A DNA stretch of 64,000 nucleotides, from NCBI GenBank assembly GCA_030386875.1, contig CM059560.1, positions 46,604,757 through 46,668,756 on the forward strand. Direction: 5' to 3'. Below the pieces are notes generated by a model. That model was not told the origin of the DNA, searched no databases, and saw nothing but the letters and a program-made list of their open reading frames with translations. A program made the translations under genes and the position numbers. Below, piece after piece: positions 1 through 10,330 of this stretch. Origin of the DNA: Morinoia aosen. Its lineage: Eukaryota; Arthropoda; Malacostraca; Amphipoda; Talitridae. Positions within the stretch are counted from its first letter, which is position 1. Each line of letters begins with the position of its first letter.

Positions 1-1184
1 ACAAATGAGTACAGGAGGTATCTCTAGAACGTTCAAAGGAGTACAGGAGGTATCTCTACAGCGTACAAAGGAGTACAGGAGGTATCTCTACAGCGTACAA
101 AGGAGTACAGGAGGTATCTCTAGAACGTTCGAAGGAGTACAGGAGGTATCTCTACAGCGCACAAAGGAGTACAGGAGGTATCTCTACAGCGCACAAAGGA
201 GTACAGGAGGTATCTCTACAGCGCACAAAGGAGTACACGAGGTATCTCTACAGCGTACAAAGGAGTACAGGAGGTATCTCTAGAACGTACAGAGGAGTAC
301 AGGAGGTATCTCTAGAACGTACAAAGGAGTACAGGAGGTATCTCTAGAACGTACAGAGGAGTACAGGAGGTACCTCTACAGCGCACAAAGGAGTACAGGA
401 GGTAACTCTAGAACGTACAGAGGAGTACAGGAGGTATCTCTAGAACGTACAAAGGAGTACACGAGGTATCTCTACAGAGTACAAAGGAGTACAGGAGGTA
501 TCTCTAGAACGTACAAAGGAGTACAGGAGGTATCTCTAGAACGTACAAAGGAGTACAGGAGATATCTCTAGAACGTACAAAGGAGTACAGGAGGTACCTC
601 TACAGCGTACAAAGGAGTACAGGAGGTATCTCTACAGCGTACAAATGAGTACAGGAGGTATTTCTAGAACGTTCAAAGGAGTACAGGAGGTATCTCTACA
701 GCGTACAAAGGAGTAAAGGAGGTATCTCTACAGCGAACAAAGGAGTCCAGGAGGTATCTCTAGAACGTGCAAAGGAGTACAGGAGGTATCTCTACAGCGC
801 ACAAAGGAGTACATGAGGTATCTCTACAGCGCACAAAGGAGTACAGGAGGTATCTCTACAGCGCACAAAGGAGTACAAGAGGTATCTCTACAGCGTACAA
901 AGGAGTACAGGAGGTATCTCTAGAACGTACAGAGGAGTACAGGAGGTATCTCTAGAACGTACAAAGGAGTACAGGAGGTATCTCTAGAACGTACAGAAGA
1001 GTACAGGAGGTACCTCTACAGCGCACAAAGGAGTACACGAGGTATCTCTAGAACGTACAAAGGAGTACACGAGGTATCTCTACAGCGTACAAAGGAGTAC
1101 AGGAGGTATCTCTAGAACGCACAGAGGAGTACAGGAGGTATCTCTAGAACGTACAAAGGAGTACACGAGGTATCTCTACAGCGT
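1..1184. repeat. Satellite segment, partial copy of the 11.36 / 23.40 / 25.89-kb segment
   Basis: This 37-monomer stretch matches 11360-12543 almost base for base at an offset of 11,359. It matches the segments starting near 23395 and 25890 equally well. Shared rare variants include GTTCGAAGG near 131, the ACAGAGTAC monomer near 474, AGTCCAGG near 744 and ACATGAGG near 811. It mixes type A monomers (TCTAGAACGT), type B monomers (CTACAGCGT or CTACAGCGC) and monomers with GGTACCTC. The match ends abruptly where monomers with CAGAAGG begin at 1185. The left part of this segment lies outside the window. Confidence 0.9.
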
Positions 1185-1496
1185 ACAAAGGAGTACAGAA
1201 GGTATCTCTACAGCGCACAAAGGAGTACAGAAGGTATCTCTACAGCGCACAAAGGAGTACAGAAGGTATCTCTACAGCGCACAAAGGAGTACAGAAGGTA
1301 TCTCTACAGCGCACAAAGGAGTACAGGAAATATCTCTAGAACGTACAAAGGAGTACACGAGGTATCTCTACAGCGTACAAAGGAGTACAGAAGGTATCTC
1401 TACAGCGCACAAAGGAGTACAGAAGGTATCTCTACAGCGCACAAAGGAGTACAGAAGGTATCTCTACAGCGCACAAAGGAGTACAGAAGGTATCTC

Positions 1497-2230
1497 TACA
1501 GAGCACAAAGGAGTACAGAAGGTATCTCTACAGCGCACATAGGAGTACAGAAGGTATCTCTACAGCGCACAAAGGAGTACAGAAGGTATCTCTACAGCGC
1601 ACATAGGAGTAAAGAAGGTATCTCTACAGCGCACAAAGGAGTACAGAAGGTATCTCTACAGCGCACAAAGGAGTACAGGAAATATCTCTAGAACGTACAA
1701 AGGAGTACACGAGGTATCTCTACAGCGTACAAAGGAGTACAGAAGGTATCTCTACAGCGCACAAAGGAGTACAGAAGGTATCTCTACAGCGCACAAAGGA
1801 GTACAGAAGGTATCTCTACAGCGCACAAAGGAGTACAGAAGGTATCTCTACAGCGCACAAAGGAGTACAGGAAATATCTCTAGAACGTACAAAGGAGTAC
1901 ACGAGGTATCTCTACAGCGTACAAAGGAGTAGAGAAGGTATCTCTACAGCGCACAAAGGAGTACAGAAGGTATCTCTACAGCGCACAAAGGAGTACAGAA
2001 GGTATCTCTACAGCGCACAAAGGAGTACAGGAAATATCTCTAGAACGTACAAAGGAGTACACGAGGTATCTCTACAGCGTACAAAGGAGTACAGAAGGTA
2101 TCTCTACAGCGCACAAAGGAGTACAGAAGGTATCTCTACAGCGCACAAAGGAGTACAGAAGGTATCTCTACAGCGCACAAAAGAGTACAGAAGGTATCTC
2201 TACAGCGCACAAAGGAGTACAGGAAATATC
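1497..2230. repeat. Internal duplication in the CAGAAGG block, copy 1 (partner about 3449-4182)
   Basis: The marker-spacing series 11, 6, 5, 6 monomers occurs from 1321 to 2217 and again from 3273 to 4169, an offset of 1,952 bp or 61 monomers. Rare variants confirm it: GAGCACAAAG at 1501 and 3453, and GTAGAGAAGG at 1929 and 3881. The copies are not perfectly collinear. The CACATAGG variants at 1535 and about 3553 lie roughly 63 monomers apart, so small gains or losses followed the duplication. Confidence 0.82.
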
Positions 2231-3448
2231 TCTAGAACGTACAAAGGAGTACACGAGGTATCTCTACAGCGTACAAAGGAGTACAGAAGGTATCTCTACA
2301 GCGCACAAAGGAGTACAGGAAATATCTCTAGAACGTACAAAGGAGTACACGAGGTATCTCTACAGCGTACAAAGGAGTACAGAAGGTATCTCTACAGCGC
2401 ACAAAGGAGTACAGAAGGTATCTCTACAGCGCACAAAGGAGTACAGAAGGTATCTCTACAGCGCACAAAGGAGTACAGAAGGTATCTCTACAGCGCACAA
2501 AGGAGTACAGAAGGTATCTCTACAGCGCACAAAGGAGTACAGAAGGTATCTCTACAGCGCACAAAGGAGTACAGAAGGTATCTCTACAGCGCACAAAGGG
2601 GTACAGAAGGTATGTCTACAGCGCACAAAGAAGTACAGAAGGTATCTCTACAGCGCACAAAGGAGTACAGAAGGTATCTCTACAGCGCACAAAGGAGTAC
2701 AGAAGGTATGTCTACAGCGCACAAAGAAGTACAGAAGGTATCTCTACAGCGAACAAAGGAGTACAGAAGGTATCTCTACAGCGCACAAAGGAGTACAGGA
2801 AATATCTCTAGAACGTACAAAGGAGTACACGAGGTATCTCTACAGCGTACAAAGGAGTACAGAAGGTATCTCTACAGCGCACAAAGGAGTACAGAAGGTA
2901 TCTCTACAGCGCACAAAGGAGTACAGGAAATATCTCTAGAACGTACAAAGGAGTACACGAGGTATCTCTACAGCGTACAAAGGAGTACAGAAGGTATCTC
3001 TACAGCGCACAAAGGAGTACAGAAGGTATCTCTACAGCGCACAAAGGAGTACAGAAGGTATCTCTACAGCGCACAAAGGAGTACAGGAAATATCTCTAGA
3101 ACGTACAAAGGAGTACACGAGGTATCTCTACAGCGTACAAAGGAGTACAGAAGGTATCTCTACAGCGCACAAAGGAGTACAGAAGGTATCTCTACAGCGC
3201 ACAAAGGAGTACAGAAGGTATCTCTACAGCGCACAAAGGAGTACAGAAGGTATCTCTACAGCGCACAAAGGAGTACAGGAAATATCTCTAGAACGTACAA
3301 AGGAGTACACGAGGTATCTCTACAGCGTACAAAGGAGTACAGAAGGTATCTCTACAGCGCACAAAGGAGTACAGAAGGTATCTCTACAGCGCACAAAGGA
3401 GTACAGAAGGTATCTCTACAGCGCACAAAGGAGTACAGAAGGTATCTC

Positions 3449-4182
3449 TACAGAGCACAAAGGAGTACAGAAGGTATCTCTACAGCGCACAAAGGAGTAC
3501 AGAAGGTATCTCTACAGCGCACAAAGGAGTACAGAAGGTATCTCTACAGCGCACATAGGAGTACAGAAGGTATCTCTACAGCGCACAAAGGAGTACAGAA
3601 GGTATCTCTACAGCGCACAAAGGAGTACAGGAAATATCTCTAGAACGTACAGAGGAGTACACGAGGTATCTCTACAGCGTACAAAGGAGTACAGAAGGTA
3701 TCTCTACAGCGCACAAAGGAGTACAGAAGGTATCTCTACAGCGCACAAAGGAGTACAGAAGGTATCTCTACAGCGCACAAAGGAGTACAGAAGGTATCTC
3801 TACAGCGCACAAAGGAGTACAGGAAATATCTCTAGAACGTACAAAGGAGTACACGAGGTATCTCTACAGCGTACAAAGGAGTAGAGAAGGTATCTCTACA
3901 GCGCACAAAGGAGTACAGAAGGTATCTCTACAGCGCACAAAGGAGTACAGAAGGTATCTCTACAGCGCACAAAGGAGTACAGGAAATATCTCTAGAACGT
4001 ACAAAGGAGTACACGAGGTATCTCTACAGCGTACAAAGGAGTACAGAAGGTATCTCTACAGCGCACAAAGGAGTACAGAAGGTATCTCTACAGCGCACAA
4101 AGGAGTACAGAAGGTATCTCTACAGCGCACAAAGGAGTACAGAAGGTATCTCTACAGCGCACAAAGGAGTACAGGAAATATC
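3449..4182. repeat. Internal duplication in the CAGAAGG block, copy 2 (partner about 1497-2230)
   Basis: Second member of the 61-monomer-offset pair. It is recognised by the same rare monomers (GAGCACAAAG at 3453, GTAGAGAAGG at 3881) and the same marker-spacing order 11, 6, 5, 6. The left edge is approximate because the flanking monomers are nearly identical. Confidence 0.8.
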
Positions 4183-7100
4183 TCTAGAACGTACAAAGGA
4201 GTACACGAGGTATCTCTACAGCGTACAAAGGAGTACAGAAGGTATCTCTACAGCGCACAAAGGAGTACAGAAGGTATCTCTACAGCGCACAAAGGAGTAC
4301 AGAAGGTATCTCTACAGCGAACAAAGGAGTACAGAAGGTATCTCTACAGCGCACAAAGAAGTACAAAAGGTATCTCTACAGCGCACAAAGGAGTACAGAA
4401 GGTATCTCTACAGCGCACAAAGGAGTACAGAAGGTATCTCTACAGCGCACAAAGGAGTACAGAAGGTATCTCTACAGCGCACAAAGGAGTACAGAAGGTA
4501 TCTCTACAGCGCACAAAGGAGTACAGGAAATATCTCTAGAACATACAAAGGAGTACACGAGGTATCTCTACAGCGTACAAAGGAGTACAGAAGGTATCTC
4601 TACAGCGCACAAAGGAGTACAGAAGGTATCTCTACAGCGCACAAAGGAGTACAGAAGGTATCTCTACAGCGCACAAAGGAGTACAGGAAATATCTCTAGA
4701 ACGTACAAAGGAGTACACGAGGTATCTCTACAGCGTACAAAGGAGTACAGAAGGTATCTCTACAGCGCACAAAGGAGTACAGAAGGTATCTCTACAGCGC
4801 ACAAAGGAGTACAGAAGGTATCTCTACAGCGCACAAAGGAGTACAGAAGGTATCTCTACAGCGCACAAAGGAGTACAGAAGGTATCTCTAGAACGTACAA
4901 AGGAGTACACGAGGTATCTCTACAGCGTACAAAGGAGTACAGAAGGTATCTCTACAGCGCACAAAGGAGTACAGAAGGTATCTCTACAGCGCACAAAGGA
5001 GTACAGAAGGTATCTCTACAGCGCACAAAGGAGTACAGGAAATATCTCTAGAACGTACAAAGGAGTACACGAGGTATCTCTACAGCGTACAAAGGAGTAC
5101 AGAAGGTATCTCTACAGCGCACAAAGGAGTACAGAAGGTATCTCTACAGCGCTTAAAGGAGTACAGAAGGTATCTCTACAGCGCACAAAGGAGTACAGAA
5201 GGTATCTCTACAGCGCACAAAGGAGTACAGGAAATATCTCTAGAACGTACAAAGGAGTACACGAAGTATCTCTACAGCGTACAAAGGAGTACAGAAGGTA
5301 TCTCTACAGCGCACAAAGGAGTACAGAAGGTATCTCTACAGCGCACAAAGGAGTACAGAAGGTATCTCTACAGCGCACAAAGGAGTACAGAAGGTATCTC
5401 TACAGCGCACAAAGGAGTACAGAAGGTATCTCTACAGCGCACAAAGGAGTACAGAATGTATCTCTACAGCGCACAAAGGAGTACAGAAGGTATCTCTACA
5501 GCGCACAAAGGAGTACAGAAGGTATCTCTACAGCGCACAAAGGAGTACAGGAAATATCTCTAGAACGTACAAAGGAGTACACGAGGTATCTCTACAGCGT
5601 ACAAAGGAGTACAGAAGGTATCTCTACAGCGCACAAAGGAGTACAGAAGGTATCTCTACAGCGCACAAAGGAGTACAGAAGGTATGTCTACAGCGCACAA
5701 AGAAGTACAGAAGGTATCTCTACAGCGCACAAAGGAGTACAGAAGGTATCTCTACAGCGCACAAAGGAGTACAGGAAATATCTCTAGAACGTACAAAGGA
5801 GTACACGAGGTATCTCTACAGCGTACAAAGGAGTACAGAAGGTATCTCTACAGCGCACAAAGGAGTACAGAAGGTATCTCTACAGCGCACAAAGGAGAAC
5901 AGAAGGTATCTCTACAGCGCACAAAGGAGTACAGAAGGTATCTCTACAGCGCACAAAGGAGTACAGGAAATATCTCTAGAACGTACAAAGGAGTACACGA
6001 GGTATCTCTACAGCGTACAAAGGAGTACAGAAGGTATCTCTACAGCGCAAAAAGGAGTACAGAAGGTATCTCTACAGCGCACAAAGGAGTACAGAAGGTA
6101 TCTCTACAGCGCACAAAGGAGTACAGAAGGTATCTCTACAGCGCACAAAGGAGTACAGGAAATATCTCTAGAACGTACAAAGGAGTACAGAAGGTATCTC
6201 TACAGCGCACAAAGGAGTACAGAAGGTATCTCTACAGCGCACAAAGGAGTACAGAAGGTATCTCTACAGCGCACAAAGGAGTACAGGAAATGTCTCTAGA
6301 ACGCACAAAGGAGTACAGAAGGTATCTCTACAGCGCACAAAGGAGTACAGGAAATATCTCTAGAACGTACAAAGGAGTACACGAGGTATCTCTACAGCGT
6401 ACAAAGGAGGACAGAAGGTATCTCTACAGCGCACAAAGGAGTACAGAAGGTATCTCTACAGCGCACAAAGGAGTACAAAAGGTATCTCTACAGCGCACAA
6501 AGGAGTACAGAAGGTATCTCTACAGCGCACAAAGGAGTACAGGAAATATTTCTAGAACGTACAAACGAGTACACGAGGTATCTCTACAGCGTACAAAGGA
6601 GTACAGAAGGTATCTCTACAGCGCACAAAGGAGTACAGAAGGTATCTCTACAGCGCACAAAGGAGTACAGAAGGTATCTCTACAGCGCACAAAGGAGTAC
6701 AGAAGGTATCTCTACAGCGCAAAAAGGAGTACAGAAGGTATCTCTACAGCGCACAAAGGAGTACAGAAGGTATCTCTACAGCGCACAAAGGAGTACAGAA
6801 GGTATCTCTACAGCGCACAAAGGAGTACAGAAGGTATCTCTACAGCGCACAAAGGAGTACAGAAGGTATCTCTACAGCGCACAAAGGAGTACAGAAGGTA
6901 TCTCTACAGCGCACAAAGGAGTACAGAAGGTATCTCTACAGCGCACAAAGGAGTACAGGAAATATCTCTAGAACGTACAAAGGAGTACACGAGGTATCTC
7001 TACAGCGTACAAAGAAGTACAGGAAATATCTCTAGAAGGTACAAAGGAGTACACGAGGTATCTCTACAGCGTACAAAGGAGTACAGAAGATATCTCTACA

Positions 7101-8429
7101 GCGCACAAAGGAGTACAGGAAATATCTCTAGAACGTACAAAGGAGTACACGAGGTATCTCTACAGCGTACAAAGGAGTACAGAAGGTATCCCTACAGCGC
7201 ACAAAGGAGTACAGAAGGTATCTCTACAGCGCACAAAGGAGTACAGAAGGTATCTCTACAGCGCACAAAAGAGTACAGAAGGTATCTCTACAGCGCACAA
7301 AGGAGTACAGGAAATATCTCTAGAACGTACAAAGGAGTACAGAAGGTATCTCTACAGCGCACAAAGGAGTACAGGAAATATCTCTAGAACGTACAAAGGA
7401 GTACACGAGGTATCTCTACAGCGTACAAAGAAGTACAGAAGGTATCTCTACAGCGCACAAAGGAGTACAGAAGGTATCTCTACAGCGCACAAAGGAGTAC
7501 ACGAGGTATCTCTACAGCGTACAAAGAAGTACAGAAGGTATCTCTACAGCGCACAAAGGAGTACAGAAGGTATCTCTACAGCGCACAAAGGAGTACAGAA
7601 GGTATCTCTACAGCGCACAAAGGAGTACAGAAGGTATCTCTACAGCGCACAAAGGAGTACAGAAGGTATCTCTACAGCGCACAAAGGAGTACAGAAGGTA
7701 TCTCTACAGCGCACAAAGGAGTACAGAAGGTATCTCTACAGCGCACAAAGGAGTACAGAAGGTATCTCTACAGCGCACAAAGGAGTACAGAAGGTATCTC
7801 TACAGCGCACAAAGGAGTACAGAAGGTATCTCTACAGCGCAAAAAGGAGTACAGAAGGTATCTCTACAGCGCACAAAGGAGTACAGGAAATATCTCTAGA
7901 ACGTACAAAGGAGTACACGAGGTATCTCTACAGCGTACAAAGGAGTACAGGAAATATCTCTAGAACGTACAAAGGAGTACACGAGGTATCTCTACAGCGT
8001 ACAAAGGAGTACAGAAGGTATCTCTACAGCGCACAAAGGAGTACAGAAGGTATCTCTACAGCGCACAAAGGAGTACAGAAGGTATCTCTACAGCGCACAA
8101 AGGAGTACAGGAAATATCTCTAGAACGTACAAAGGAGTACACGAGGTATCTCTACAGCGTACAAAGGAGTACAGAAGGTATCTCTACAGCGCAAAAAGGA
8201 GTACAGAAGGTATCTCTACAGCGCACAAAGGAGTACAGAAGGTATCTCTACAGCGCACAAAGGAGTACAGAAGGTATCTCTACAGCGCACAAAGAAGTAC
8301 AGAAGGTATCTCTACAGCGCACAAAGGAGTACAGAAGGTATCTCTACAGCGCACAAAGGAGTACAGGAAATATCTCTAGAACGTACAAAGGAGTACACGA
8401 GGTATCTCTACAGCGTACAAAGGAGTACA

Positions 8430-8880
8430 GAAGGTATCTCTACAGCGCACAAAGGAGTACAGAAGGTATCTCTACAGCGCTTAAAGGAGTACAGAAGGTA
8501 TCTCTACAGCGCACAAAGGAGTACAGAAGGTATCTCTACAGCGCACAAAGGAGTACAGGAAATATCTCTAGAACGTACAAAGGAGTACTCGAAGTATCTC
8601 TACAGCGTACAAAGGAGTACAGAAGGTATCTCTACAGCGCACAAAGGAGTACAGAAGGTATCTCTACAGCGCACAAAGGAGTACAGAAGGTATCTCTACA
8701 GCGCACAAAGGATTACAGAAGGTATCTCTACAGCGCACAAAGGAGTACAGAAGGTATCTCTACAGCGCACAAAGGAGTACAGAAGGTATCTCTACAGCGC
8801 ACAAAGGAGTACAGAAGGTATCTCTACAGCGCACAAAGGAGTACAGAATGTATCTCTACAGCGCACAAAGGAGTACAGAA
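8430..8880. repeat. Internal duplication in the CAGAAGG block (partner about 5100-5500)
   Basis: The rare GCGCTTAAAGG monomer appears only at about 5150 and 8478, an offset of 3,328 bp (104 monomers). The following CGAAGTATC monomer and the CAGAATGTATC monomer are also shared. The latter pair, 5451 and 8843, is offset by 3,392 bp (106 monomers), so two extra monomers lie inside the right-hand copy. Confidence 0.8.
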
Positions 8881-9248
8881 GGTATCTCTACAGCGCACAA
8901 AGGAGTACAGAAGGTATCTCTACAGCGCACAAAGGAGTACAGGAGGTATCTCTAGAACGTACAAAGGAGTACAGGAGGTATCTCTAGAACGTAGAAAGGA
9001 GTACAGAAGGTATCTCTACAGCGCACAAGGGAGTACAGAAGGTATCTCTACAGCGCACAAAGGAGTACAGAAGGTATCTCTACAGCGCACAAAGGAGTAC
9101 AGGAAATATCTCTAGAACGCACAAAGGAGTACAGAAGGTATCTCTACAGCGCACAAAGGAGTACAGGAAATATCTCTAGAACGTACAAAGGAGTACACGA
9201 GGTATCTCTACAGCGTACAAAGGAGGACAGAAGGTATCTCTACAGCGC

Positions 9249-10141
9249 ACAAAGGAGTACAGGAGGTATCTCTAGAACGTACAAAGGAGTATACGAGGTA
9301 TCTCTAGAATGTACAAAGGAGTACAGGAGGTATCTCTACCGCGCACAAAGGAGTACAGGAGGTATCTCTACAGCGCACAAAGGAGTACAGGAGGTATCTC
9401 TAGAACGTACAAAGGAGTACACGAGGTATCTCTACAGCGTACAAAGGAGTACAGGAGGTATCTCTAGAACGTATAGAGGAGTACTGGAGGTATCTCTAGA
9501 ACGTACAAAGGAGTACAGGAGGTATCTCTAGAACGTACAGAGGAGTACAGGAGGTACCTCTACAGCGCACAAAGGAGTACAGGAGGTATCTCTAGAACGT
9601 ACAAAGAAGTACACGAGGTATCTCTACAGCGTACAAAGGAGTACGGGAGGTATCTCTAGAACGTACAAAGGAGTAGAGGAGGTATCTCTAGAACGTACAG
9701 AGGAGTACAGGAGGTATCTCTAAAGCGTACAAAGGAGTACAGGAGGTATCTCTACAGCGTACAAAGGAGTACAGGAGGTATCTCTAGAACGTACAAAGGA
9801 GTACAGGAGGTATCTCTAGAACGTACAAAGGAGTACAGGAGGTATCTCTACAGCGTGCAAAGGAGTACAGGAGGTATCTCTAGAACGTACAAAGGAGTAC
9901 ACGAGGTATCTCTACAGCGTACAAATGAGTACAAGAGGTATCTCTAGAACGTACAAAGGAGTACAGGAGGTATCTCTAGAACGTACAAAGGAGTACAGGA
10001 GGTATCTCTACAGCGTACAAAGGAGTACAAGAGGTACCTCTAGAACGTACGAAGGAGTACTAGAGGTATCTCTAGAACGACAAAGGAGTACAGGAGGTAT
10101 CTCTACAGCGTACAAAGGAGTACAGGAGGTATCTCTAGAAC
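9249..10141. repeat. Diverged partial copy of the 35.5-36.4-kb part of the 7.65-kb unit
   Basis: From 9249 the array leaves the CAGAAGG block and follows the order of rare monomers also seen at 35.5-36.4, 50.55-51.4 and 58.15-59.0 kb: TATACGAGG then TAGAATGTAC near 9290, CTACCGCGC near 9337, GTACGGGAGG near 9643, an AAATGAG monomer at 9921, CGTACGAAGG then ACTAGAGG near 10050, and the one-base-shortened GAACGACAAAGG at 10075. Single-base differences are more numerous than among the later copies, so this is an older or independently drifting copy. Confidence 0.85.
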
Positions 10142-10330
10142 GTACAGAGGAGTACAGGAGGTATCTCTAGAACGTACAAAGAAGTACAGGAGGTATCTCT
10201 AGAACGTACAGAGGAGTACAGGAGGTACCTCAACAGCGCAAAAAGGAGTACAGGAGGTATCTATAGAACGTAAGAAGGAGTACACGTGGTATCTCTGCAG
10301 CGTACAAAGGAGTACAGGAGGTATCTCTAG
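10142..10330. repeat. Short satellite fragment related to 38.22-38.40 kb
   Basis: This stretch carries the unusual run AAAGAAGTACAGG, GGTACCTCAACAGCGC, AAAAAGGAG, ACACGTGGTATC and CTCTGCAGCG. The same order appears at 38220-38390 and at the equivalent positions in the next two 7.65-kb units. It is joined on the left to a piece of the 36-kb type and on the right to the 22.4-kb type, so it is a mosaic junction fragment. Private changes include TCTATAGAACG and GTAAGAAGG near 10262-10275. Confidence 0.78.

Larger units (their letters stand above)
1185..9248. repeat. Distinct homogenised satellite block (CAGAAGG / ACAGCGC type) with a two-monomer punctuation marker
   Basis: About 252 monomers are dominated by one variant: CAGAAGG in place of CAGGAGG, with CTACAGCGC at the end. 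This is interrupted by a fixed pair, a monomer with CAGGAAATATC and TAGAACGT followed by one with ACACGAGG and ACAGCGT. I located 37 of these markers between 1321 and 9161. Every spacing is an exact multiple of 32 bp, so the block has no net indel over 245 monomers. Spacings run from 2 to 17 monomers, and 6 monomers (192 bp) is the commonest (11 of 36). A spacing of 11 sometimes hides a decayed marker, as at 4873, where TAGAACGT survives but the GGAAATA part has become GAAGG. Two ordinary type A monomers intrude at 8929-8992. The variant is essentially absent elsewhere in the window, which indicates separate local homogenisation. Confidence 0.93.

Noticed and set aside
2612..7387. Long open reading frames of 343 and 567 codons on the + strand as protein-coding genes
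   Set aside because: They are pure satellite with no change in composition at start or stop. The start codons come from single-base variants (TATGTCTAC) and every frame ends at the same satellite TAG. The period of 96 bp follows from 3 x 32, and marker spacing in the block does not respect multiples of three monomers.
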